From Patescibacteria group bacterium (lineage in GTDB: Bacteria; Patescibacteriota; Minisyncoccia; UBA6257; GWB1-50-10): a DNA stretch of 38,185 nucleotides. The stretch lies in assembly GCA_030017555.1 (NCBI GenBank), contig JASEIC010000006.1, positions 1 through 38,185 on the forward strand, given 5' to 3'. The position numbers and the translations under genes are program-made. Below are positions 6,875 through 16,353 of the stretch, piece by piece (position 1 is the first letter of the stretch; the number at the start of each line of letters is the position of its first letter). The notes under the pieces were generated by a model that had not been told where the DNA came from, made no database searches, and worked only from the letters and a program-made list of their open reading frames with translations.

Positions 6875-7873
6875 GTGCCTAAAAGATTTTTCAAAATTAT
6901 TTCTATTATCACCGTAATTTCACTAATTTCACTCGCCTTTCCCGCGAGTCTTGTTTTCGCTCAATCGCCAACTATTCAAAAGGCAATTGAAAATGTCCGT
7001 GATCGTCTTGATAACTTAGTAACCGCTAAGGATGAGAATAACCCAAACGAACTTAATTTTAGGATTGAAACGTTTAAAAAAGTTATTGATTTATCAATTA
7101 CTGAAGTTAAAGATTTAAAAGTGAAACTTTTTTCGATTGATCGCGAACTTAATGAGGCGACTAAAGCTTGGCAAAAAGCAATGGTTGAAAATCTTGATAA
7201 AGCACTCGAATATTACAACAAACAAGCGCAACTTATTGGTGACAGCGGAAAAAATTTCGATATTCAAACAATAAAATCGACTGCCTTAGAATTTAAAAAC
7301 TGGCGCGAAACCAATTATCTTGATACCGCAAATCAAATTAAGGACTTTTTCTTAATTGACCAGGAAGCAAAAGCTATTCAAATAGCGACGCGACGGCTTC
7401 AAAAAATAAGCGATGATTTAAAAAAATTAAACTTATTTCTTTCAAAAGGATCAGATAAATTAAATGGGCTTTTTTCACAAGCAAAGACTTTGATAAAAAA
7501 CAGTGAAAATCTAAATAACGAAGCTTATAATCTGTTTAATGGAATGTTTATAAACCGTTTTAGGACTGAATCGCTTAAATTATCTGCCACTTCTTCTCCT
7601 TCCTCTACTGCCTTAGCCTCAACCGAAGTTCTAAGTGAAAATCAAAAAAACACCGAGCCACCAACATCTACCGCTATCTCGACCCCTTCGATTCCCATTG
7701 AATCTGCCACAACCACTGCCACTTCCACCCCCGAGACGAATAGTTCTTCGTCTCTTCCTATCCTTCCTAATCCGTCAATAAAAGACTTAATTAAAGACTC
7801 TTTGAGTAAAATCAAAGAAGCTTATCAAGTCTTTATTGAAATGAGTAATTCGGTGAGGGAATTGCTCAAGTAA
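6875..7873 (+). CDS. Secreted helical protein with Ser/Thr-rich linker
   Basis: A 332-residue protein starting with GTG at 6875, four bases after the preceding stop. It has a signal peptide (hydrophobic core about residues 7-25, cleavage near VFAQ). A long charged helical region of coiled-coil type follows (about 35-235). Next comes a Ser/Thr/Pro-rich low-complexity linker (about 238-305), then a short C-terminal helix. It is the last gene of the sigma operon, so the sigma factor or its partner may sense or control this envelope protein. No catalytic motif is visible and I cannot name a family. Confidence 0.75.
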   Translation: MPKRFFKIISIITVISLISLAFPASLVFAQSPTIQKAIENVRDRLDNLVTAKDENNPNELNFRIETFKKVIDLSITEVKDLKVKLFSIDRELNEATKAWQKAMVENLDKALEYYNKQAQLIGDSGKNFDIQTIKSTALEFKNWRETNYLDTANQIKDFFLIDQEAKAIQIATRRLQKISDDLKKLNLFLSKGSDKLNGLFSQAKTLIKNSENLNNEAYNLFNGMFINRFRTESLKLSATSSPSSTALASTEVLSENQKNTEPPTSTAISTPSIPIESATTTATSTPETNSSSSLPILPNPSIKDLIKDSLSKIKEAYQVFIEMSNSVRELLK

Positions 7874-7874
7874 A

Positions 7875-7909
7875 TAAAAAACCCAAGGATGAACCCTTGG
7901 GTTTTTTAT
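7875..7909. terminator. Bidirectional terminator between sigma operon and hup
   Basis: The hairpin CCCAAGG/CCTTGGG is flanked by A-tracts and T-tracts on both sides, so it can serve both convergent transcripts. Confidence 0.85.
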
Positions 7910-7943
7910 TTTCACTCAAGTAAAAATACAATGCGGTAACTCT

Positions 7944-8219
7944 TTATTTAACTGCTTCTTTTAAAACCTTGCCAGCCCTAAATTTTGGCTTTGTTGAAGC
8001 GGCAATTTGTATTTTTTCACCAGTTTTCGGATTAACGCCCATTCGAGCCGCTCTTTTTGCAATTCTAAAAGTGCCAAAACCGCTGATTGCTACTTCTTCA
8101 CCGCGGCTCAAAGTTTTTACAATCGTATCAAAAACAGTCTCAACCGCTAATTGCGCTTGTTTTTTAGTTTCAATACCGGTAGCGCTAATTACTGCATCAA
8201 CGAGTCCGTCTTTTTTCAT
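7944..8219 (-). CDS. hup: HU-family DNA-binding protein
   Basis: A 91-residue histone-like protein with the whole HU/IHF fold. It has the N-terminal helical dimerisation part, the signature region GFGTFRIAKRAARMGVNPKTGE (split here as the core and the Pro-tipped arm) and the C-terminal KFRAGKVLKEAV. It binds and bends DNA as a dimer and compacts the nucleoid. It is monocistronic with a shared terminator. The 299 bases upstream (8220-8518) contain its promoter region, including a small CCACAAAGTGTGG palindrome at about 8318, and no other recognisable gene. Confidence 0.95.
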   Translation of the reverse strand: MKKDGLVDAVISATGIETKKQAQLAVETVFDTIVKTLSRGEEVAISGFGTFRIAKRAARMGVNPKTGEKIQIAASTKPKFRAGKVLKEAVK

Positions 8220-8518
8220 AAACTATTTTTTAAATTCTATATTTTTTCAACATCTCTCGACCTTTAAAAGTCGCTTTTATTATAGCAGACAAGCAAAATC
8301 AAGCAAAAACAAACCTGTCCACAAAGTGTGGAGAAGAAAAAACATAATATTTTCCTTATTAATTCCAATAAAACTGATAAAAATCGGAAATTATTTTATT
8401 TAATTAAGCGAAAAATCCCTGATTTTATCAAGATTTTACCGCTATTGACACAAATAGATATAGCCGGTGATTCGAAGAGCAACTCGGGAAAATAAATATT
8501 CTACATGCTCTCCTACGC

Positions 8519-10048
8519 TTACCTGGCAAACTCCACCGCCTTTATTTCCCTTATAACTGTAACTTTGATTTCACCCGGATATTGAATATCGGATTGAATT
8601 TTACCAGCCACTTTTTTAGCTAGCTGTAAAGCGCCAAAATCATCGATTTTTTCAGGCACAACAAAAACCCTGACTTCCCGACCGGCCGACACGGCATAAG
8701 CTTGTTTTACTCCTTCAAACGAATGAACAACTTTTTCTATTTCTTCCAAACGTTTCAAATACTTTTCAAGGGAATCTCGGCGGGCGCCCGGTCGAGCCGC
8801 GGAAATCGCATCCGCGGCAGCTACCACATATGATTCGGAACTTGAAAAAGGATATTCTTCATGATGAGCCTCCATGGCCTGAATTACCGCGTCATCAATA
8901 TTATATTTCTTTAAAATTTTTCTTCCTAAATCAACGTGAGTTCCTTCAACTTCATGATCAATCGCTTTGCCGATATCGTGAAGTAATGCCGCTTTTTTAG
9001 TAATTGCGATATTTAAATGAAGTTCAGCCGCAATCATTGCTGATATATGAGTCATCTCAATCGAGTGCTGAAGAACATTTTGCCCATAACTTGTCCGGTA
9101 ATTTAAACGTCCTAAAAGGAATGTAATTTCTTTTGGTAAATCAAGAATACCGACTTCATAAGCGGCTTCTTCACCGATTTTTCTTACTCGAGAATCCAGT
9201 TCAAGACGCGCTTCTTCAATTTTTTCCTCAATTTTAGCCGGTTGAATCCGACCGTCTTTTATAAGTTTTTCAAGCGCAATTTTTGCAAGCTCGCGACGCA
9301 TTGGATCAAAAGAAGATAAAAGAATACTCTCCGGCATTTCATCAACAATCACTTCAACGCCGGTTAACCTCTCGAAAGCTCTAATGTTCCTGCCTTCCCG
9401 ACCGATAATCTTTCCTTTTATTTCTTCATTAGGCAATTCAACAACCGTGGTGGTCACGTCAACCACATGGTCACGCGCATATCTTTGAATTGTCGAAGTA
9501 ATAATCTCAAGAGCTTTTGCTTCTACTTGATCTCTCCGATTTTTTTCAAGCTTAACAATACTTTCCTTCAAATCTTCTTTATATTCCTGTTCTAATTCAC
9601 GAAAAAGAGTATTTTTGGCCTCTTCTCGACTTAAACCCGCAACTCGTTCCATTTCTTTTACTGCTTTTTCTCGGAATGCTTTAGCGTCAGTTTCTAAATT
9701 CTCACTTTTTTGAAACTCTTTTTTTAATCTTTCACTTTCTGCATTTACATTGGAACGCTCACGTTCTAACAAATCCTCCTTTTTAACCAATCGTTCCTCA
9801 AGATGTCTTAATTCTTGCTTACGTTCGCGTTCTTCTTTTTGGGCTTCGACTAAAATGGACGCGGCCTTGTCTTTGCCCGCAATAATAATTTCTTTAGCCT
9901 CGTTCCTGGCAGATTCTAATTCAGCTTTAATTTTCTGCTCTAAGGTCGCGCCAATGCGCTTGGCAACTACGAGCCTCACAAAATAACCTAAAGCCAAACA
10001 TAAAACTACCAGACCACCGAGTAACCAAAGATTCATCTCTGTGGTCAT
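8519..10048 (-). CDS. rny: Ribonuclease Y
   Basis: A 509-residue membrane-anchored endoribonuclease that starts mRNA decay. Domains in order: an N-terminal transmembrane helix (about 5-25), a long coiled coil (about 30-200), a KH RNA-binding domain with IIGREGRNIRAFE (about 212-225), and an HD domain with the metal-binding LLHDIGKAIDHE (about 351-362). The C-terminal conserved region ends in IQYPGEIKVTVIRE. Length and order match the family. It is monocistronic, and RNase J lies in the same window (14412-16142), giving the Gram-positive-type decay pair. Confidence 0.95.
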   Translation of the reverse strand: MTTEMNLWLLGGLVVLCLALGYFVRLVVAKRIGATLEQKIKAELESARNEAKEIIIAGKDKAASILVEAQKEERERKQELRHLEERLVKKEDLLERERSNVNAESERLKKEFQKSENLETDAKAFREKAVKEMERVAGLSREEAKNTLFRELEQEYKEDLKESIVKLEKNRRDQVEAKALEIITSTIQRYARDHVVDVTTTVVELPNEEIKGKIIGREGRNIRAFERLTGVEVIVDEMPESILLSSFDPMRRELAKIALEKLIKDGRIQPAKIEEKIEEARLELDSRVRKIGEEAAYEVGILDLPKEITFLLGRLNYRTSYGQNVLQHSIEMTHISAMIAAELHLNIAITKKAALLHDIGKAIDHEVEGTHVDLGRKILKKYNIDDAVIQAMEAHHEEYPFSSSESYVVAAADAISAARPGARRDSLEKYLKRLEEIEKVVHSFEGVKQAYAVSAGREVRVFVVPEKIDDFGALQLAKKVAGKIQSDIQYPGEIKVTVIREIKAVEFAR

Positions 10049-10275
10049 GTTTTTAAATTTTAATTAAATTATTTTTTACCCAGCTTAGAAAATTGAGTTA
10101 AGCCACTCTTAAAAAGAAGTGGATTGTTACTATAGGAAAATGGACAAAATTCTTGAAATAAAAACACGTTCTTAAATTCCCTAACTGGGACTAATCGACG
10201 TTTTACATAAAAAGTATAATCCTCCAAATAAGACATGTCAAAAACGCGCCTGGTGATAAATCGTTAATTTTCGGC

Positions 10276-10281
10276 TAAAAT
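10276..10281 (+). promoter_or_regulatory. -10 box of gpmI with very short leader
   Basis: GGCTAAAATAAAGG places a TAAAAT -10 only nine bases before the ATG at 10291. AAAGG in between may act as a weak ribosome-binding site. The gap 10049-10275 shows a small CCACTCTT/AAGAAGTGG hairpin and no gene. Confidence 0.5.
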
Positions 10282-10290
10282 AAAGGAATT

Positions 10291-11838
10291 ATGAAAAGAA
10301 CTGTTACTCTTGTTGTCTTGGATGGTTGGGGTATTGGCAAACAAGATGAATCAAACCCAATTTATGCCGCGAAACCCAAAACCATTGATTATATTCAAGC
10401 CAATTTTCCAAACGGCGCTCTTCAAGCCTCGGGTATTGCCGCGGGCCTTCCTTGGGAAGAAGAAGGCAATAGCGAAGTGGGTCATTTAACAATCGGTGCC
10501 GGGAAAATACTTTATCAGCATTTTCCAAAAATTTCATTGGCTATTGATGACGGCAGTTTTTTTGAAAATACGGCATTAAAAGAAGCTTTCCTGCATACCA
10601 AGAAAAATAAAAGCGCAGTTCATTTAGCGGGTCTTCTTACAAGCGGTAATGTTCATGCGTCTTTTAAGCATTTAATTGCTTTGCTTAATATGGCGAAACG
10701 CGAAAATATTTTTCAAATTTACCTTCAAATATTTGCCGACGGCAGAGATAGTCCTCCGCATTCAGCCGGTAAGTTTATTCAGGAATTAAGAAGTGAAATT
10801 CAAAAACTAAATCTGGGCAAAATCGTAAGTTTAAGCGGCCGATATTATGCCATGGATCGAGACGGCCATTGGGATCGTACTCGACAAACATATCGTTTAA
10901 TTACCGAAGCAAAAAATACTCCGCAAAACGTAGAACAAGTACTTAAAAAAACTTATGATCATAATTTGAGCGATGAATTTATTGAACCGGCGATAATTGA
11001 CGAACCGCACCCGGTCAAAACTAATGACGCAATAATATTCTTTAACTTCCGTGAAGATCGCATGCGGCAAATTACTGAACCATTTTTAAACCCAAGCTTC
11101 GATAAATTTCCCATTCAGAAAATCAAAAACCTTTATATCACCACCATGACCGAATACCAAGAAAGACTTCCGACCAATGCCGCTTTCCATAAAGAAAAAG
11201 TTGAAAGTTCTCTTGGTAAAATTCTTTCTGAAAATAATAAAACTCAGCTTCGTATTGCTGAAACTGAAAAATACGCTCACATTACTTACTTTTTTAATGG
11301 CTTGCAAGAAAAACCCTTCCCAAATGAATATCGAGTTTTAATACCATCAGACGATGTTGCTCATCGTGAAGACCGTCCAGAAATGCAAGCTCGAGCCATT
11401 ACCGACCGGGCTCTTATTGCGCTAAAAGAAGGCGGTTTTGATTTTGTTCTTATAAACTATGCAAATCCTGATATTGTTGCCCACACCGGCAATTATGATG
11501 CGACAGTCAAAGCGATAAAAACCGTTGACCAAGAATTAGAACGCCTTCTTGAAGCTGCTTTTTCAAATAATCACTTGGTTATTATCACCTCTGACCACGG
11601 CAATGCCGAGGTTATTTTTGATCCGAAAACCGGAAGCATTGAAACAAAACACAATACTAATCCTGTTCCTATTTATCTTGTTGCTCAAGAATATAGGCTG
11701 CCCAAACCAAAATATGCAAATCATATTCAAACAATTGGTTTGTTATCCGATGTCGCGCCGACAATACTCGCTTTAATGAATATCAGAAAACCACCGGAAA
11801 TGACAGGCCAAAGCTTACTTGATCAACTTCTTTTCTAA
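10291..11838 (+). CDS. gpmI: 2,3-bisphosphoglycerate-independent phosphoglycerate mutase
   Basis: A 515-residue cytoplasmic enzyme that interconverts 3- and 2-phosphoglycerate in glycolysis using two Mn ions. The first metal ligand is in VVLDGWG (Asp11), and the phosphorylated serine is Ser61 in GNSEVGH. Other family motifs are ADGRDSPPHSA, GRYYAMDRDGHWDR, ITSDHGNAE and TKHNTNPVP. The length is that of full iPGM. It is followed by a small membrane protein, with secG further along. Confidence 0.95.
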   Translation: MKRTVTLVVLDGWGIGKQDESNPIYAAKPKTIDYIQANFPNGALQASGIAAGLPWEEEGNSEVGHLTIGAGKILYQHFPKISLAIDDGSFFENTALKEAFLHTKKNKSAVHLAGLLTSGNVHASFKHLIALLNMAKRENIFQIYLQIFADGRDSPPHSAGKFIQELRSEIQKLNLGKIVSLSGRYYAMDRDGHWDRTRQTYRLITEAKNTPQNVEQVLKKTYDHNLSDEFIEPAIIDEPHPVKTNDAIIFFNFREDRMRQITEPFLNPSFDKFPIQKIKNLYITTMTEYQERLPTNAAFHKEKVESSLGKILSENNKTQLRIAETEKYAHITYFFNGLQEKPFPNEYRVLIPSDDVAHREDRPEMQARAITDRALIALKEGGFDFVLINYANPDIVAHTGNYDATVKAIKTVDQELERLLEAAFSNNHLVIITSDHGNAEVIFDPKTGSIETKHNTNPVPIYLVAQEYRLPKPKYANHIQTIGLLSDVAPTILALMNIRKPPEMTGQSLLDQLLF

Positions 11839-11869
11839 AATAAAGGTTTTTTGTGCTAAAATTAACAGG

Positions 11870-12235
11870 ATGAAGCTTATTGGAAAAATTATCTTCCATG
11901 TTTTTTCTAACGCTATAGCAGTACTTGCTGCAAGTTATTTCATTAATGGTTTTGTTTTTAACGGTGATTTTCTGGCGTTACTTATCGCCGCCGTAATTCT
12001 TACTTTAATAAATACCTTCATCCGTCCAATCTTAAAATTATTCTTGGGACCATTAATTGTTTTGACTTTTGGTCTTTTTACCATTATCCTTAATGCAATC
12101 ACCCTCTACCTTCTTGACGTATTAAGCAGTTCTCTTACAATCCATGGATACTTGCCTCTTGTATTAGGAACGTTTATGATTGGGGCAATTAACTTTGTTT
12201 TAAATTTCGCAGCTAAAAAATCGCATCAAAAATAA
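11870..12235 (+). CDS. Small 4-TM membrane protein (PF04020-like)
   Basis: A protein of about 121 residues with four hydrophobic helices. It contains a conserved-looking NTFIRPILKLFLGPLIVLTFGLF segment typical of the YvlD/phage-holin-like superfamily; its function in that family is unknown. An upstream ATG in frame at 11819 would overlap gpmI. However, the extended -10 TGCTAAAAT (11854-11862) lies just eight bases before the ATG at 11870, which I prefer as the start and which would give a nearly leaderless mRNA. It abuts secG. Confidence 0.8.
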   Translation: MKLIGKIIFHVFSNAIAVLAASYFINGFVFNGDFLALLIAAVILTLINTFIRPILKLFLGPLIVLTFGLFTIILNAITLYLLDVLSSSLTIHGYLPLVLGTFMIGAINFVLNFAAKKSHQK

Positions 12236-12448
12236 ATGCTTACCGTTGCTCAAATAGTTGTTTCAATAATCCTTATCATTCTTGTTCTCCTACAAGAACG
12301 TTCTTCTGGTTTATCGGGTGTTTTTGGCGGCACTGGCGGTACTCCTTATCAAAGCCGCCGCGGTTTAGAAAAATTCATTTATTGGGCAACTATTGGCGCT
12401 GCCTCCATTTTTGCGGCTTTAGCAATAATAAATCTGATTATTAAATAG
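12236..12448 (+). CDS. secG: Preprotein translocase subunit SecG
   Basis: A 70-residue protein with two transmembrane helices (about 3-19 and 47-68) joined by the Gly/Ser-rich loop SSGLSGVFGGTGG. This is the usual SecG layout with its LLQERSSGLS motif. It forms the SecYEG channel and assists SecA cycling. Its ATG follows the preceding stop directly, so it is co-translated with the PF04020-like gene. Confidence 0.9.
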   Translation: MLTVAQIVVSIILIILVLLQERSSGLSGVFGGTGGTPYQSRRGLEKFIYWATIGAASIFAALAIINLIIK

Positions 12449-12503
12449 CTTGTTTTCTGATTTTTAAATCGGTACAATTTCTCGCTTTTTTCTTATTTTT
12501 GCC

Positions 12504-14168
12504 ATGCATAGCATAAAAAAAATTTTAAGCTCGCTTACCAAAAAAGAGAGAATATTGGTAATTATTTCGCTTGTAATTTTCGTTATAAGTTTTATCGCGA
12601 ATCTCGCAACTAATATCAGCGAACGAAGCGCCTTTGTACCTATCCGAGGAGGTTATTACATAGAAGGATTTGTTGGTCAGCCAATAGCTATAAACCCTAT
12701 TATTTCTAACAATCAGGCCGATCTTGATATAAGCGCATTGATTTATAGCCGCCTTTTTGATCTTTTAGCTCATCACGAAATTACTGATAACGGCCGGGTT
12801 TATGTTTTAAAGCTCAAAAACGACCTAGTTTGGGACGACAATGAACCGCTTACAAGCGATGATGTAATTTTTACCATCAAAACAATTCAAGATCCATCAA
12901 GTCATTCCCTTTTAATGAGAAATTGGGAAGGTGTTATTTTAGAACGGTTGAGCGAACTTCAAATAAAAATAACCTTGGCTACGCCCTATGCGTTTTTAAT
13001 TGACAATATTAAAAGATTGCCGATTTTACCAAAACATATTTTTGGCAATATTCCACCGGCAAACTTACGTCTTTCTGCTTATAATCTTGAGCCGGTTGGT
13101 AGCGGCCCGTATCGTTTCAAAGACTTTTCTAAACGTCGCGACGGTTTTATTACAAACTATCATTTAGTAACAAATGATAAATACTTCGGCGATAAACCTT
13201 TTATTGAAGATTTTTATTTTAATTTTTATGAACGCATTGACGAATTAATCGACGCCTTCCGCCTTCATCAAGTAAATGGTTTTGGAAGCGCGTTGCCGTT
13301 CAAAGAAGAAATAAAACAATTGGCCCAGGCAAAGTTTGAAAAAATAACAATGCCTCGCTATTATTCGTTATTTTTTAATTCTTTAAGCAATCGTTACTTA
13401 AAATCAGAAAATCTCAAATTGGCTCTCGCGACCGCCATTAACCGAGAAGAAATAATCAAAAAATTCTTGGACGATAGCGCTTTAATAACCGAAAGTCCTT
13501 TTTTGGAATATTCTAAAAAACCTTGGGCTCAAATCATAAACAATTCCGATGCTAATGATAATTTTTTAGATTGGCAACAAAAAACAAAATATGATCCGGA
13601 AAAAGCCAAAGAATACCTCGAAAACTGGCAAAAACAAAATAAAAAAGCTGAATTAAATCTTAATGTCTTTGTGCCCAAAATAAATTTTTTGGAAAAAATC
13701 GCAAATTCAATTATTGAATCTTGGCAAGCAATTGGTATTGAAAAAATTAATGTGAGCGCCATAGAAACCGAGGATATATTAAACGATGTTATAAAAACAA
13801 GAAATTACGATATTCTTCTTTTTGGTAATGTCTTAGAAAATCCTGAAGATTTCTTTCCGTTTTGGCACTCGTCACAACGTTTTTATCCCGGTTTAAATCT
13901 GTCTCTTTTTCAAAATCAAGAAGTTGATAAAATTATCGAAAATATTCGCCAAAAAGAAATGACTGATTACGAACGTTATTTAGAACTTAAAAAATTAGAA
14001 ACCTCGATCCTTGAAGAAAATCCGGCAATCTTCCTTTTTTCTTTACCGTATTTTTATGTTCATACTGAACGTTTAGAAGGATTTAACCCTAATATAATAA
14101 TCACTCCGGCTGATCGTTTCCGTGATATTAACAAATGGAATGTTGCTCGAGTAAGGGTAATAAAATAA
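12504..14168 (+). CDS. Family 5 extracellular solute-binding protein (OppA/DppA-like)
   Basis: A 554-residue protein with an N-terminal membrane helix (about 17-35) and no lipobox cysteine, so it is anchored by the helix or cleaved at an unusual site. The body matches the SBP_bac_5 family: an early GQPIAINPIIS segment, VYVLKLKNDLVWDDNEPLTSDDV, the GSGPYRF motif and the C-terminal peptide-binding lobe. Such proteins bind oligopeptides for ABC importers. No permease or ATPase genes are adjacent. A GGTACAAT -10-like sequence lies at about 12471. Confidence 0.85.
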   Translation: MHSIKKILSSLTKKERILVIISLVIFVISFIANLATNISERSAFVPIRGGYYIEGFVGQPIAINPIISNNQADLDISALIYSRLFDLLAHHEITDNGRVYVLKLKNDLVWDDNEPLTSDDVIFTIKTIQDPSSHSLLMRNWEGVILERLSELQIKITLATPYAFLIDNIKRLPILPKHIFGNIPPANLRLSAYNLEPVGSGPYRFKDFSKRRDGFITNYHLVTNDKYFGDKPFIEDFYFNFYERIDELIDAFRLHQVNGFGSALPFKEEIKQLAQAKFEKITMPRYYSLFFNSLSNRYLKSENLKLALATAINREEIIKKFLDDSALITESPFLEYSKKPWAQIINNSDANDNFLDWQQKTKYDPEKAKEYLENWQKQNKKAELNLNVFVPKINFLEKIANSIIESWQAIGIEKINVSAIETEDILNDVIKTRNYDILLFGNVLENPEDFFPFWHSSQRFYPGLNLSLFQNQEVDKIIENIRQKEMTDYERYLELKKLETSILEENPAIFLFSLPYFYVHTERLEGFNPNIIITPADRFRDINKWNVARVRVIK

Positions 14169-14310
14169 CTCTTGCCTTACTAGTACAAAAAATTGACAAA
14201 TAAACATTTATAAATTAAACTTAAATCGACTTAGTAAATCTCTCATATTTTCTTCTTTAAATCTCCGCAAAATATCTTTAAATTCAATTTTTATTTACAC
14301 AAAACAGAGA

Positions 14311-14394
14311 GCCCTCGTGGCGGAACTGGCAGACGCGCAGGCTTCAGGAGCCTGTGAGAGCAATCTTATAGAGGTTCAAATCCTCTCGAGGGCA
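14311..14394 (+). tRNA. tRNA-Leu(CAG)
   Basis: Class II tRNA: acceptor GCCCTCG/CGAGGGC, anticodon stem CAGGC/GCCTG with loop TTCAGGA (CAG), a long variable arm typical of Leu, and T arm GAGG-TTCAAAT-CCTC. The discriminator is A and CCA is not encoded. It lies 17 bases before the RNase J gene. Confidence 0.9.
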
Positions 14395-14411
14395 CGTAAT
14401 TAATTTTATTT

Positions 14412-16142
14412 ATGGTTACACGACACAAAAAAATAGGCATAAAGTCGACTCACAAACCGACTTTAAAAACCATGGACAAGGAATTTGTCCGATTTGTGGC
14501 ACTGGGCGGCCTCGAAGAGATCGGCCGCAATATGATGTTTTTCGAATACAAAAACGAAATTCTCATTATTGACGTCGGCCTTCAATTTCCAGAAGAAGAA
14601 CAACCGGGCATTGATTACATCATCCCTAATGTAAGTTACTTGGAAGGAAAAAAAGATAATATTAAAGGCATTATTATTACTCATGGCCACTATGACCACA
14701 TTGGCGCTCTGCCGTATCTTTTAAACAAATTAGGCAATCCGCCAATTTACGCCACCCGCTTAACTGAAGAAATCATAAAAAAACGCCAGGAAGATTTCCC
14801 TAATTCTCCAAAGCCAATTTTCCAAATTATAAAAGGCGGTGAAATGCATGAAATTTCAGATTATTTTTCCGCAACCTTTTTTGATGTTGTCCACAATATT
14901 CCGGAAGGTGTTGGCCTAATTATCCACACGCCAATCGGCAACATTGTTCATCCTGGTGAATTTAAATTTGATTATGACATGAATGGCAAACCAAAAGGAC
15001 TGGAAACTTGGAAACGGGTTGGCGCCCAAGGCATTCATACTCTCATGCTTGATTCTACCGGCGCTGAAGTGCCTGGTTTCGCTTTATCAGAAAGAATCGT
15101 TGAAGCTGAACTTGAAAAACTTTTTAAGGCCGCGCCTGGTAGAATTTTGGTTGGCACTTTCGCATCGCTTCTTGACCGCATTGGGGAAATTATAAAAATC
15201 GCTGAAAAAATTGGCCGCAAAGTTGCGGTCAGCGGCTTTTCAATGCAATCAAATATCCAGATCACTCAAAATCTGGGATTTCTTAAATTCCAAAAAGGCA
15301 CCATCATTCCGCTTGACGCCATTAACAGATACCACGATGACAAACTTTTGATTCTTTGCACTGGCGCCCAAGGCGAACCAAACGCAAGCCTGATGAAAAT
15401 TGCAAACGGCGAACACCGAAATATTAAAGTTAAAAAATCCGATACCATTATCCTTTCTTCATCTATTGTTCCCGGCAATGAACGCAGTGTCCAAAATCTT
15501 AAAGATAATTTAAGCCGTCAGGGCGCGCACATTTTTCATTATAAAATGCTTGATATCCACTCATCTGGCCACGCGCCTCAAGAAGAATTAAAAACCGTTA
15601 TGCGTTTGATAAAACCCCGATTCTTTATACCGATTCACGGCTATTATTTTATGCGCTCACAAAACGCCAAACTTGCTGAACAAGAATTAAAATTAAAACC
15701 GGAAGAAATCGCTTTAACCGACAATGGCCTTGTGGTTGAACTTCACAGAAACGGCGTCCGCGTCACCGACGAACAACTGCCCGCTCATTATGTTATGGTT
15801 GATGGTTTAGGTATTGGTGATGTCGGTGAAGTGGTTTTACGCGATCGATTAGCTTTAGCTCAGGAAGGTATGGTTGTCATTATCACAACTATTAGCCGGC
15901 AAAACGGCAAAATTTTGAAAAATCCCGATATTATTTCCCGCGGTTTTATTTACTTAAAAGAAAACCAAGAACTTTTGGATGAAATTAGGCGCAAAATCCG
16001 CGGTATTATCAGCCGCATCCCGCAATATCAACCGCTTGACGCGGACTACGTAAAAACTCTAATCCGTGACCAGATCGGACAGTTCCTCTACACAAAGACG
16101 AAAAGACGGCCCATGATCTTGCCGGTCATTATAGAGATTTAG
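14412..16142 (+). CDS. rnj: Ribonuclease J
   Basis: A 576-residue metallo-beta-lactamase-fold RNase with 5'-3' exonuclease and endonuclease activity. The HGHYDH zinc motif is at residues 91-96. Further motifs are VDHNIPE-like DVVHNIPEG, the LDSTGAE segment of the beta-CASP domain, SSSIVPGNE, HSSGHA and IPIHGYY near residue 410. The C-terminal domain for dimerisation (about 460-576) is present. The ATG at 14412 lies close behind tRNA-Leu. With RNase Y it forms a mRNA-decay set. Confidence 0.95.
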   Translation: MVTRHKKIGIKSTHKPTLKTMDKEFVRFVALGGLEEIGRNMMFFEYKNEILIIDVGLQFPEEEQPGIDYIIPNVSYLEGKKDNIKGIIITHGHYDHIGALPYLLNKLGNPPIYATRLTEEIIKKRQEDFPNSPKPIFQIIKGGEMHEISDYFSATFFDVVHNIPEGVGLIIHTPIGNIVHPGEFKFDYDMNGKPKGLETWKRVGAQGIHTLMLDSTGAEVPGFALSERIVEAELEKLFKAAPGRILVGTFASLLDRIGEIIKIAEKIGRKVAVSGFSMQSNIQITQNLGFLKFQKGTIIPLDAINRYHDDKLLILCTGAQGEPNASLMKIANGEHRNIKVKKSDTIILSSSIVPGNERSVQNLKDNLSRQGAHIFHYKMLDIHSSGHAPQEELKTVMRLIKPRFFIPIHGYYFMRSQNAKLAEQELKLKPEEIALTDNGLVVELHRNGVRVTDEQLPAHYVMVDGLGIGDVGEVVLRDRLALAQEGMVVIITTISRQNGKILKNPDIISRGFIYLKENQELLDEIRRKIRGIISRIPQYQPLDADYVKTLIRDQIGQFLYTKTKRRPMILPVIIEI

Positions 16143-16159
16143 AGTTTTATCAATGATTA

Positions 16160-16188
16160 TTGAAATTTAAATTGAATTAGATAATATA
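16160..16188 (+). promoter_or_regulatory. Promoter of candidate ncRNA before trpS
   Basis: TTGAAA (16160-16165), 16-17 bases, then TAATAT/AATATA (16182-16188). The predicted start is about 16194. Confidence 0.45.
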
Positions 16189-16193
16189 AACAC

Positions 16194-16326
16194 AGGACTT
16201 TCACGAGGTGGCGAGTTAAAGAAGGTTGATCCTGATTCTTTGTATTACCATGCTTCCTGAAAGGACTTTTTATATAAAGGATCTGATCGCGATTAAGAGG
16301 CGTTTTGAAACGCCTCTTTTGTTTTT
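16194..16326 (+). ncRNA. Candidate small RNA between rnj and trpS
   Basis: It has its own promoter-like sequence and ends in a strong intrinsic terminator (GAGGCGTTT/AAACGCCTC, 16297-16316, with a T-tract). In between, GATCCT (about 16230) can pair with AGGATC (about 16278). There is no ORF of note. It does not match T-box, tmRNA, RNase P or SRP RNA as far as I can see. It could instead be the 3' UTR of rnj. trpS has its own -10 after the terminator, so this is probably not a trpS attenuator. Confidence 0.4.
16295..16326 (+). terminator. Intrinsic terminator upstream of trpS
   Basis: Stem AAGAGGCGTTT/AAACGCCTCTT with a two-base loop and the T-rich tail TTTTGTTTTT. Confidence 0.85.
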
Positions 16327-16353
16327 ATAAATAAACGTTTTATACTGAAATCT

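Noticed and set aside
11819-11870. N-terminal extension of the small membrane protein from ATG 11819
   Set aside because: It overlaps the gpmI end, adds a poor sequence before the natural MKLIGKI start, and would begin upstream of the apparent -10 at 11857.
16194-16326. T-box riboswitch controlling trpS
   Set aside because: The AGGTGGCGAG segment only loosely resembles a T-box. No specifier or antiterminator arrangement is visible, and trpS has its own -10 after the terminator.
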